A DNA stretch of 7,068 bases from an uncultured Actinomycetes bacterium. Lineage in GTDB: Bacteria > Actinomycetota > Coriobacteriia > Coriobacteriales > RUG844. Under the pieces are notes generated by a model that saw nothing but the letters and a program-made list of their open reading frames with translations, was not told where the DNA came from and made no database searches. Shown here piece by piece: positions 1-5,924 of this stretch. How positions within the stretch are numbered: position 1 is the stretch's first letter; the number at the start of each line of letters is the position of its first letter. Both the position numbers and the translations under genes were made by a program. The stretch is from NCBI GenBank assembly GCA_900313875.1, contig OMSY01000104.1:1-7068 (forward strand), written 5' to 3'.

Positions 1-2003
1 TCCTCGTAGCCATCGATCTCGATGGTGTACTCACCGCTGCCGCGGGTGAGGGAGCGCAGCTGCTTCGCATACTGGACGACCTCCGCGTAGGGGACGCGTG
101 CCCTGATGACGCTGTCGCCGTCCGAGGTGTGGTCCATGCCCATGATACGGCCACGGCGGGTCGGGATATCGCTCATGATCGCACCTGCATACTCCTCATC
201 GGTGGTGACGGTGAGGTTGGCCATGGGCTCGAGCAGGTACAGGGACGCCTTCTCGCAAGCGGCCTTGAAACCGATGTGCGCCGCGGTCTTGAACGCCATC
301 TCGTTGGAGTCGACGGAGTGGTACGAACCATCGTAGACGGCGACCTTGATGTCGACCATCGGATAGCCGGCGAGCACACCCTGCTCCAGCATCTCCTGAA
401 CGCCCTTGTCGACGGCGGGGATGAAGTTGCGCGGGATGCGGCCACCGACGACCTCGTCGACGAACTCATAACCGCCACCCGGATTGGGCTCGACGCGCAG
501 GTAGCAGTCACCGAACTGGCCGGCACCACCGGTCTGCTTCTTGTGGCGACCCTGTGCCTCGGCGGTCTTGCGGATCGACTCGCGGTAGGGGACGCGTACC
601 GGCGGGAGGTTGACCTCGATGCCGGTGGACTCCTTCAGGCGGGCGAGCACGACGTTGATCTGGGTCTCGCCGAGACCGGTGAGGAGCGACTGATGGGTTT
701 CCTCGTCGCGCCTGAGCGTGATGGTCGGGTCGGACTCGGTCGCCTTGTTGAGGAAGTCGGAGAGCTTGTCCTCGCTCTTCTTGTCCTGCGCTTCGACGGC
801 GACGGGATAGATGGGCGTGGGGAAGGGGATGGGGGCGAGCTCGAGCTTGCCGGACTTGCTCAGGGTGTCGCCGGTCTTGGCCTCGTTGAGCTTGGGGATG
901 ACGATGATGTCACCGGCGACCGCAGCGTCGATGTCGGAGGTCTCGCTACCGCACATGCTGTTGAGGTGACCCATGCGGTCCTTCTTGCCGGTGCGGGAGT
1001 TCACGAGGTCCATGCCGGGCTCGAGCGTGCCGCCGAGTACCTTCACGAAGCTGATACGGCCGACGAAGTTGTCGGTCATGGTCTTGAAGACGAAGGCCGC
1101 GGGCTCCGCTGCGGGGTCGATGACGGCCTCGCCGGCCTCCTCGCCTGCGAGGGCGAGGGGAGCATGGGCGGTCGGGTTGGGGAAGAAGGCGATGGCATCG
1201 TCGAGGAGCAGGTCGACACCGGAGCACTTGAGGCCGGCGCCGGCGAACACGGGTACGAAAAGACCCTCGGCGATGGCCTTGCCGAGCAGCGTCTCGAGCT
1301 CGTCCTGGGTGATCTCCTCACCCTCGAGGTACTTCATCATGATCTCGTCGTCGGCTTCGGCGACCAGGTCGAAGAGCGCCTCATGGGCGGCCTGAGCGGC
1401 ATCCTGCATCTCCGCGGGGACGTCACCGATGCTCTCCTTGCCATCGGCGACCAGGTAGGCCTTCATGCGGATGACGTCGACGACGCCCTTGTAGTCACCG
1501 GCGGAGCCGATGGGGAGCGCGACGGCGCCGACGCGGCTGCCGAACTCGTCCTGGAGTGCGGAGAGCGTCTCGTCGAAGTCGGTGTTCTCCTTGTCGAGCA
1601 TGTTCACGAAGAACGCGCGGGCCGTGTTGAACTCGACGGCGCGCTTCCAGAGCTTGCGGGTGGCGACCTGGACGCCGGAGGTGGCATCGATCATGAACAG
1701 GGCCATCTCCGAGACGAGCATGGCGGCGATGGTGTCACCATAGAAGTCGGAGTTGCCGGGCGTGTCGAGAAGGTTGACCTTGTTGCCCTTGTATGCGATG
1801 GGTGCAAGCGAAGTCGCGATGGTGTACTGCCGTTTGATCTCCTCGGAGTCGTAGTCGAGGTTCGACTTGCCGTCCGCGGTCGTGCCGAGCCTCTTCGTCT
1901 TGCCCGTGCGGAAGAGCATCGCCTCTGCAAGGGATGTCTTGCCTGCTCCGTCCTGTCCTACAAGGACGATGTTGCGGATTGCCGCGCTATCGGGAGCCCC
2001 CAT
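1..2003 (-). CDS. fusA2: EF-G-like translational GTPase (FusA2/EF-G2 type), C-terminus cut by window edge
   Basis: Seen: 667 complete codons from ATG at 2003 leftward without a stop. EF-G is usually about 690-700 residues, so only some 20-40 are missing. The start is fixed by AGAAGGAGG (2021-2013), 9 nt upstream. The G domain has a P-loop GQDGAGKTS (16-24), the G2 Thr in RQYTI (58-62), DTPGN for DTPGH (80-84), NMLD for NKxD (134-137) and PVFAGAGLK near G5 (251-259). Domain II follows at about 300-385. Domain IV holds TGGAGQFGD (491-499), IPAVDKG (528-534) and YHSVDS (561-566), so the tip residues matching E. coli Q507 and H583 appear kept as Q496 and H562. Known: EF-G moves tRNA-mRNA on the ribosome; FusA2 paralogues are poorly understood. 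Inferred: a paralogue rather than the housekeeping EF-G, because the P-loop and N-terminus are FusA2-like and no rpsL, rpsG or tuf adjoins it. The changed G3 and G4 motifs suggest altered GTP binding or hydrolysis. It is divergent from all other genes in the window. Confidence 0.9.
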   Translation of the reverse strand, partial: MGAPDSAAIRNIVLVGQDGAGKTSLAEAMLFRTGKTKRLGTTADGKSNLDYDSEEIKRQYTIATSLAPIAYKGNKVNLLDTPGNSDFYGDTIAAMLVSEMALFMIDATSGVQVATRKLWKRAVEFNTARAFFVNMLDKENTDFDETLSALQDEFGSRVGAVALPIGSAGDYKGVVDVIRMKAYLVADGKESIGDVPAEMQDAAQAAHEALFDLVAEADDEIMMKYLEGEEITQDELETLLGKAIAEGLFVPVFAGAGLKCSGVDLLLDDAIAFFPNPTAHAPLALAGEEAGEAVIDPAAEPAAFVFKTMTDNFVGRISFVKVLGGTLEPGMDLVNSRTGKKDRMGHLNSMCGSETSDIDAAVAGDIIVIPKLNEAKTGDTLSKSGKLELAPIPFPTPIYPVAVEAQDKKSEDKLSDFLNKATESDPTITLRRDEETHQSLLTGLGETQINVVLARLKESTGIEVNLPPVRVPYRESIRKTAEAQGRHKKQTGGAGQFGDCYLRVEPNPGGGYEFVDEVVGGRIPRNFIPAVDKGVQEMLEQGVLAGYPMVDIKVAVYDGSYHSVDSNEMAFKTAAHIGFKAACEKASLYLLEPMANLTVTTDEEYAGAIMSDIPTRRGRIMGMDHTSDGDSVIRARVPYAEVVQYAKQLRSLTRGSGEYTIEIDGYE

Positions 2004-2012
2004 GGTCAATCG

Positions 2013-2021
2013 CCTCCTTCT
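2013..2021 (-). promoter_or_regulatory. Strong Shine-Dalgarno of the EF-G-like gene
   Basis: Read on the minus strand this is AGAAGGAGG, a near-perfect match to the 16S rRNA anti-SD, with 9 nt before the ATG at 2003. It fixes the start codon and suggests efficient translation. Confidence 0.85.
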
Positions 2022-2129
2022 TGGCCATCCTGTCTGGAGAACAGCCTCATCAGCCAGCGTCCAGCTGGTCCACTAGGGATGTTTGCACTTGCCTGCACTC
2101 GAGTATCTTCGGTTTCGAGTCCTAAGCCC

Positions 2130-2140
2130 GGTATTATACC
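2130..2140 (-). promoter_or_regulatory. Candidate -10 box of the EF-G-like gene inside an 11-bp palindrome
   Basis: GGTATTATACC is a perfect palindrome around a central T. On the minus strand it contains a consensus TATAAT (2138-2133). No good -35 sits 16-18 nt upstream; the best hexamer is GCTATC, which is poor. Transcription would start near 2126 and give a leader of roughly 120 nt. The palindrome could be an operator over the -10 box or simply a symmetric AT-rich promoter core. Confidence 0.45.
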
Positions 2141-2264
2141 CGTTGACCACGCCCCGATAGCATATCTTTGTGGCTGTTGCCCACCAGCCGGGCCATGGAC
2201 GCAGCAATTCGAGCGGTGTTCGTGCAAGGGGGCCGTGTCGAGCATGCGTTTCAGGGCGACCGCA

Positions 2265-2288
2265 CGGCAGGGCACATGCGCCTTGCCG
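2265..2288. repeat. 24-nt inverted repeat abutting a TATAAT box
   Basis: The arms CGGCAGGGC (2265-2273) and GCCTTGCCG (2280-2288) pair over nine positions, one of them a G-T wobble, around a 6-nt loop (ACATGC). The repeat ends exactly where TATAAT begins and covers the place where a -35 box would lie. No T-run follows on either strand, so a terminator is unlikely. A repressor or activator binding site is the more natural reading, but this is inference. Confidence 0.5.
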
Positions 2289-2294
2289 TATAAT
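2289..2294 (+). promoter_or_regulatory. Candidate -10 box TATAAT upstream of the cyclophilin gene
   Basis: A perfect consensus TATAAT. The hexamers 16-18 nt upstream (around GGCAGG) do not resemble TTGACA, and that stretch lies within the inverted repeat at 2265-2288. If used, it would need an activator or an alternative -35 contact. It could feed the cyclophilin-TPR transcript with a leader of about 125 nt. Confidence 0.35.
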
Positions 2295-2309
2295 CTCCCA
2301 AGGCTATCC

Positions 2310-2338
2310 TTATCATTTGGCGTCATCACTGGTAGTAT
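2310..2338 (+). promoter_or_regulatory. Candidate extended -10 promoter for the cyclophilin-TPR operon
   Basis: TTATCA (2310-2315, four of six matches to TTGACA) is followed by an exact 17-nt spacer and TAGTAT (2333-2338, four of six matches to TATAAT). The -10 is preceded by TGG (2330-2332), forming an extended -10 element. A start near 2345 would leave a leader of about 80 nt that includes the hairpin at 2376-2409. Spacing and the extended motif make this the best plus-strand promoter here, but it is only a sequence match. Confidence 0.45.
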
Positions 2339-2375
2339 TTGGTAAGTTGAGGTAATCTCACCCGCAGTCAACCTT

Positions 2376-2409
2376 GCACGGATGTGCATGCACCCATGTG
2401 CTTCCGTGC
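2376..2409 (+). promoter_or_regulatory. 34-nt hairpin in the cyclophilin 5' leader
   Basis: GCACGGA (2376-2382) pairs perfectly with TCCGTGC (2403-2409). After one T-T mismatch, GTGCATG (2384-2390) pairs with CATGTGC (2395-2401) with two G-T wobbles, closing on a CACC loop. Two further G-U pairs are possible outward, to 2374-2411. The structure ends just before the ribosome-binding site GGAGG (2416-2420) without covering it. The left half contains the perfect palindrome GTGCATGCAC (2384-2393). There is no U-tract, so it is not a standard terminator. It may stabilise the mRNA, tune initiation or bind a protein. Confidence 0.55.
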
Positions 2410-2415
2410 GGCAAC

Positions 2416-2420
2416 GGAGG
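2416..2420 (+). promoter_or_regulatory. Ribosome-binding site that sets the cyclophilin start
   Basis: GGAGG lies 6 nt before the ATG at 2427. An in-frame upstream ATG at 2382 has no such site, lies inside the hairpin and would add 15 residues unlike any cyclophilin N-terminus. The start at 2427 is therefore preferred. Confidence 0.85.
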
Positions 2421-2426
2421 TCCTTC

Positions 2427-2903
2427 ATGTCACTTTACACGCCTAGCTACAAGCCCAACGGTACCGAGATCGCGGTCTTCACCACGAGCAAGGGCAAGAT
2501 CCGCGTCCTTCTCATGGGCAACGATGCCCCCATCCATGTGGGCAACTTCGTCGAGCTTGCCAAGCAGGGTTTCTATGATGGTCTCACCTTCCATCGCTAT
2601 GTCCCGCAGTTCGTCATCCAGGGTGGCGACCCCCTGGGCAACGGCACGGGTGGTCCGGGCTACATGATCAAGGAGGAGTTCTCGACCAACCCGAACAACT
2701 CCCATGATGCCGGTGCCCTTGCGATGGCCCGCTCCGCGGACCCCAACTCCGCCGGGTCCCAGTTCTACTTCTGCCTCGGCCCCCAGCATGGACTCGACCG
2801 TGGCTACACGGTGTTCGGCCAGACCATCGAAGGCTATGATGTCATCACGAAGCTCCGCGCAGGCGATATAATAGAGTCCATCGTCATAGAGAACGCAGAC
2901 TGA
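2427..2903 (+). CDS. Cyclophilin-type peptidyl-prolyl cis-trans isomerase
   Basis: This 158-residue single-domain cyclophilin should catalyse cis-trans isomerisation of Xaa-Pro bonds during protein folding. Seen: the FHR motif (55-57) with catalytic Arg57, followed by PQFVIQGGDP (60-69) supplying F62 and Q65, then GTGGPGY (73-79), MARSADPNSAGSQFYF (100-115) and LDRGYTVFG (123-131). By alignment from memory to human CypA, the Trp121 position is Gly122 and His126 is Tyr127, so weak cyclosporin binding is expected, as in many bacterial cyclophilins. There is no signal peptide or membrane segment, so it is cytoplasmic. The length is typical of small PpiB-like enzymes. The TPR protein gene follows after 34 nt, probably in the same transcript. 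Family assignment is secure; client proteins are unknown. Confidence 0.95.
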   Translation: MSLYTPSYKPNGTEIAVFTTSKGKIRVLLMGNDAPIHVGNFVELAKQGFYDGLTFHRYVPQFVIQGGDPLGNGTGGPGYMIKEEFSTNPNNSHDAGALAMARSADPNSAGSQFYFCLGPQHGLDRGYTVFGQTIEGYDVITKLRAGDIIESIVIENAD

Positions 2904-2937
2904 ACGCAGGTCCATCACAGCATCCGGTTGGAGAGCC

Positions 2938-4224
2938 ATGGATAAGACAACATTCGAACAAGCCCAGAAAGCCTATGATGCCGGAGATTACTCCCGGGCG
3001 CTCGCGGAGTTCCTCGATGTCGCGAAGAGCTCCATCGACAGCTTCGAGCCCGGTGACAAGGGGTACATCTATCATATGATGGGCAACTGCCTTGTGAAGA
3101 TGAAGCGCTTCGACAAGGCGATTCCCACCTATCAGCGTGCGCTGAACGACATCGATTACGGCCATGCCGCCGCACTCCATGTGAACCTCGGCGTGGCGTA
3201 TTCGGCGACGAAGCACTACGAGGCTGCCATCGACAGCTTCCAGAAGGCGCTTGACGACGACACATACGAGACGCCGTACAAGGCCTATGCCGCCATGGGC
3301 AACGCCCTGCTCAAGCTCAACCGTCCGGCCGATGCCGGTGTCGTCTTCCGCAAGGCCGCCCTCGAGGAGAACAACCCCGATCCCGGACGCAGCCTGGTGA
3401 ACCTCGGTGTCTGCTTCATGGCGCTCAACCGCCCGCATGATGCCGTCGAGTCCTATGTCGCGGCGCTCGACTTCGACACCACGTCAGAGGCGCGCAGCAA
3501 GACCTACGCCAACCTCGGCCAGGCCTATGTCGCCACCGGGCGTATGACCGAGGCCGTCGATGCGTTCGAACATGCTCTCGAGGATGGCACCTACAAGCTG
3601 AGCGATTCCGCTGCGACCGACTATGACCGCGCCAAGGCCATCGCCAGGATGGAGGCGAATCCCGATGCGGGGCTCGATACCTTCGGTAGCGGCTATCTCG
3701 ATCAGCAGGGCCTCCATAATGAGACCGCGGTCATCCCGTCCCCTGACGATACCGGCTTCTTCACCATCACCGAGGAGCAGATCGAGAACACGGGCAAGTA
3801 CGCGAAGACCAAGGGCGGCAAGCAGAAGAAGAGTGCCGGCGTGAAGGTCTTCACCTTCTTCCTCGTCCTTGTATTGATCCTCGCCATCGGTGCGGCCACG
3901 GCCTACCTGTTCGGCTTCGGTTGGCCGTTGCAGGAGTCCGTCATCGAGCAGACGTTCGCGGCGAACGCACAGGGCCAGCCGGTCAACGAGTACTGGAATG
4001 CCAGTGCCAACGAGATCGAGACCGCCATGAGTGGCGTGGCTGACAACGATGACATCACCATCGAGTCGGTCGACCGTGGCCTGACGGAGTCCACCGCCGT
4101 TGTGACGCAGAAGCTCGACAAGGGCGGCTCGGTGCGTTACCGGATCACCATGTCACGCTCGTTGCCCCAGCTCGGCTGGAAGATCTCGGACATCGACTTC
4201 GATTTCGCAAGCTACCCGTACTGA
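2938..4224 (+). CDS. Membrane-anchored tetratricopeptide repeat protein, function unknown
   Basis: Seen: 428 residues in three parts. Residues about 4-225 are TPR-like helical repeats. The GN/LG landmarks at 49, 85, 121, 157 and 194 give a period of 36-37 rather than the usual 34, with acidic turns (DDDTYET, DFDTTSE, EDGTYK) between repeats. A linker follows, ending in a lysine-rich stretch (about 288-303). One hydrophobic segment (about 304-326) is followed by a C-terminal domain of about 100 residues ending GWKISDIDFDF near 413-423. The positive charges before the membrane segment predict TPRs in the cytoplasm and the C-terminal domain outside. GGAG lies 4 nt before the ATG. Known: TPRs bind proteins. 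Inferred: a scaffold or assembly factor at the membrane; co-transcription with the cyclophilin hints at a folding or envelope role. I do not recognise the exterior domain, which might be NTF2-like. Confidence 0.85.
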   Translation: MDKTTFEQAQKAYDAGDYSRALAEFLDVAKSSIDSFEPGDKGYIYHMMGNCLVKMKRFDKAIPTYQRALNDIDYGHAAALHVNLGVAYSATKHYEAAIDSFQKALDDDTYETPYKAYAAMGNALLKLNRPADAGVVFRKAALEENNPDPGRSLVNLGVCFMALNRPHDAVESYVAALDFDTTSEARSKTYANLGQAYVATGRMTEAVDAFEHALEDGTYKLSDSAATDYDRAKAIARMEANPDAGLDTFGSGYLDQQGLHNETAVIPSPDDTGFFTITEEQIENTGKYAKTKGGKQKKSAGVKVFTFFLVLVLILAIGAATAYLFGFGWPLQESVIEQTFAANAQGQPVNEYWNASANEIETAMSGVADNDDITIESVDRGLTESTAVVTQKLDKGGSVRYRITMSRSLPQLGWKISDIDFDFASYPY

Positions 4225-4226
4225 TG

Positions 4227-4254
4227 TTCGGCCGCAGGTGACCGTGCGTCCGAA
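4227..4254. repeat. 28-nt imperfect inverted repeat between TPR gene and ndk
   Basis: TTCGGCCGCA (4227-4236) and TGCGTCCGAA (4245-4254) are inverted copies with one mismatch (C opposite T) and an 8-nt loop. It starts two bases after the TPR stop codon. There is no T-run after it, so it is not a classic intrinsic terminator. It may be a U-tract-less terminator, an mRNA 3'-end stabiliser or a protein-binding site that separates ndk from the upstream genes. Confidence 0.5.
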
Positions 4255-4296
4255 TGCATAGACCGATCCGACCCTTCGTGAAAGGAATCCCACATC

Positions 4297-4710
4297 ATGC
4301 CTGAACAGCAGAGGACCTATATCATGCTCAAGCCCGACGCGGTGCGCGACCGCCATATCGGCGAGATCGTCTCCCGTTTCGAGCGTGCCGGACTGTGCAT
4401 CGAGCGCATGGAGCTGACCAACGTGACGCTCGACCAGGCCAAGGCCAACTACGCCGAGCACGAGGGCAAGCCGTTCTACGAGGGTCTCCTTGCCTACATC
4501 ACCTCCGGCCCCGTCGTCAAGATGGTCATATCGGGTCCCGACGCCGTCGCGAAGTGCCGGAAGCTCATGGGCGCCACCAACCCGCTCGAGGCGGCACCTG
4601 GCACCATCCGTGGCGATTTCGGTCTCATGATGGATGAGAACGTCGTCCATGGTTCCGATTCGCCCGAGTCGGCTGTTCGGGAGATCGGCATCTTCTTCGG
4701 GGAGGAGTAG
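4297..4710 (+). CDS. ndk: Nucleoside diphosphate kinase
   Basis: This 137-residue enzyme transfers the gamma-phosphate of ATP to NDPs and dNDPs through a phosphohistidine, balancing nucleotide pools in the cytosol. Seen: every classical active-site residue falls at its textbook number: K12 (MLKPDA), Y52, R88, T94 (GATNP), R105 (GTIRGDF), N115 and the phospho-accepting H118 in NVVHGSDS (115-122). The ending EIGIFFGEE is typical, and the length matches bacterial Ndk (about 135-145). GAAAGGA (4280-4286) lies 10 nt before the ATG. It stands 72 nt after the TPR gene, with an inverted repeat between them, and is followed by a probable terminator, so it may be transcribed alone or as the last gene of the upstream unit. 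Nothing odd in it. Confidence 0.97.
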   Translation: MPEQQRTYIMLKPDAVRDRHIGEIVSRFERAGLCIERMELTNVTLDQAKANYAEHEGKPFYEGLLAYITSGPVVKMVISGPDAVAKCRKLMGATNPLEAAPGTIRGDFGLMMDENVVHGSDSPESAVREIGIFFGEE

Positions 4711-4723
4711 ACGGTCTTGTCAG

Positions 4724-4770
4724 AAGGGGCGGGAGCACGGGGAAGCATTCCTTGGGCTCTCGTCCCTTTT
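4724..4770 (+). terminator. Probable intrinsic terminator after ndk
   Basis: The arm AAGGGGCGGGAG (4724-4735) pairs with CTCTCGTCCCTT (4757-4768) over 12 positions with two G-U wobbles. A nested GGAA/TTCC mini-stem (4741-4744/4748-4751) lies in the 21-nt loop, and the right arm runs into TTTT (4767-4770). It begins 13 nt after the ndk stop codon. The T-run is short, so termination may be partial. It would insulate or attenuate the hydrogenase operon that starts 47 nt later. Confidence 0.6.
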
Positions 4771-4817
4771 CGGATACAGCCTCCCTGCCGATATCCATCC
4801 GAGATGAGAGGTAAGGC

Positions 4818-5924
4818 ATGCTCTTCCGCGTTCTAGACAAAAGCGAGGTCTCATCGCTTGTCGCCGGTTTCGCGCTCAGCGCAGAGGTCATAGGTCCGGT
4901 ACGTCATCAGGGGACCTTCGTCTTCGATGAGGTGGGGAGCGACCCGTCGCGCCTCTGTCTCGACTACACGACCACGATACTCCCGCCCAAGAAGTACCTG
5001 ATGCCGCCGCGGGAGACGCTCTTCGGGTTCTCGACCGCGCAGAACCGCATCGAGGAGCCGAAAATCGAGGCGGTCCCGCGTGTGCTGTTCGGGCTCCATG
5101 CCTGCGATATCAACGCCATCAACCGTCTGGACGAGGTCTTCCTCGACTCCGAGTTCCCCGATCCCTACTATGCGGCCCAGCGTGCGGCGACGCTCATCGT
5201 GGGCATCAGCTGCATGCCCGACGAGCACTGCTTCTGCACCCTATGGGGCACTGACGAGGTCAACCGCGGATATGACCTTTTCCTCCATGATATCGGGGAC
5301 CGCTACCTCGTGAACATCCTCTCTGTGCAGGCGGCGGAGACCCTTGCACGCGCGACCCATGCCCGGGAGGCGCATCCGGAGGACTCGGCGGCTTTTCAGA
5401 GACGTCAGGAGGAGTTCAAGGCCGCGTTTCCCGAGATGCCCGATGATTCGGGCCTGCCGATGCTCATGGATGCCTATTACGAGGACACCCTCTGGGACGA
5501 GCTCGGTGCCCGCTGCCTTTCCTGTGGCGCATGTTCATCCGTATGCCCCACCTGCCACTGTTTCGACATCATCGATGTGCTCGGTCCTGGTGGGGACAGC
5601 GGCACGCGTGTCCGCACCTGGGATTCCTGCTGTTCCCCTGACTTCGAGGTCGTCGCCGGGGGATACAACTTCGAGGCCACGGCGGCATCGCGGGTGCGTC
5701 ATCGCTTCTATCACAAGTTCCTCGGTTACCTGAACCGCCATGGAGAGATCCTCTGCACCGGCTGCGGTCGGTGCGAGGTCGCCTGCAAGGCCCATATCAA
5801 CCCACGTGCCGTCATCGATGGCCTGCAGTCGCAGGCGGTGGCGGCCCGCGCACGCAAGGTCATCGGGGACGAGGGGCAGCAGGTTCCGCCCGAGGGGGAG
5901 ACCGCTGGAAAGGTCGGTGTCTGA
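4818..5924 (+). CDS. hydB: Group 3b [NiFe] hydrogenase (sulfhydrogenase) beta subunit, two 4Fe-4S clusters
   Basis: This 368-residue iron-sulfur protein carries electrons between the flavin subunit and the hydrogenase core. Seen: two ferredoxin-like motifs, CLSCGACSSVC (Cys 233, 236, 239, 243) and CTGCGRCEVAC (Cys 313, 316, 319, 323), each CxxCxxCxxxC. Further cysteines are at HACD (96), SCMPDEHCFC (132, 138, 140), 246, 248 and the CC pair in WDSCCSPDF (271-272). No signal peptide is seen, so it is cytoplasmic. AGAGG (4807-4811) sits 6 nt before the ATG. The next gene overlaps its stop by one base (TGATG), implying translational coupling. Known: the closest families are HydB of group 3b hydrogenases and AsrA of anaerobic sulfite reductase. 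The third gene is a hydrogenase small subunit rather than siroheme AsrC, so HydB is favoured. Confidence 0.85.
   Translation: MLFRVLDKSEVSSLVAGFALSAEVIGPVRHQGTFVFDEVGSDPSRLCLDYTTTILPPKKYLMPPRETLFGFSTAQNRIEEPKIEAVPRVLFGLHACDINAINRLDEVFLDSEFPDPYYAAQRAATLIVGISCMPDEHCFCTLWGTDEVNRGYDLFLHDIGDRYLVNILSVQAAETLARATHAREAHPEDSAAFQRRQEEFKAAFPEMPDDSGLPMLMDAYYEDTLWDELGARCLSCGACSSVCPTCHCFDIIDVLGPGGDSGTRVRTWDSCCSPDFEVVAGGYNFEATAASRVRHRFYHKFLGYLNRHGEILCTGCGRCEVACKAHINPRAVIDGLQSQAVAARARKVIGDEGQQVPPEGETAGKVGV

Larger units (their letters stand above)
2004..2426. other. Divergent intergenic regulatory region
   Basis: These 423 bases separate the minus-strand EF-G-like gene from the plus-strand cyclophilin gene. 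Short open frames cross the region on both strands, but none has a convincing ribosome-binding site or a recognisable protein. It holds -10-like boxes facing both ways, a palindrome at 2130-2140, an inverted repeat at 2265-2288 and a hairpin at 2376-2409, each listed separately. The part from 2022 to 2128 would be the untranslated leader of the EF-G-like gene and has only weak stems, such as CCAGC/GCTGG near 2055-2070. A weak GGCTG/CAGCC stem lies near 2172-2190. I see no tRNA cloverleaf or known riboswitch. Confidence 0.7.

Noticed and set aside
2100..2135. T-arm-like GGTTTCGAGTCC suggesting a tRNA
   Set aside because: The flanking bases do not form the T stem, and no acceptor, D or anticodon stems can be placed around it.
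2143..2148. Plus-strand TTGACC as a -35 box
   Set aside because: No -10-like hexamer lies 16-18 nt downstream (CTTTGT and neighbours), so it does not form a promoter.
129..2345. Very long plus-strand open frame (738 codons)
   Set aside because: It lies antisense to the EF-G-like gene, which has clear conserved motifs and a strong ribosome-binding site. The translation is a low-complexity Gly/Asp/Glu/Val/Leu mix with no domain, as expected for the mirror frame of a high-GC gene.
2006..2428. 140-codon minus-strand open frame filling the divergent region
   Set aside because: No ribosome-binding site or recognisable domain, it runs through the candidate promoters and hairpins, and it ends against the EF-G-like start. 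Coding is unlikely.
5771..5923. Upstream start for the gamma subunit
   Set aside because: The extra residues are Arg/Gly-rich and overlap the hydB 3' end in another frame; the ATG at 5924 has a ribosome-binding site and a family-like N-terminus.
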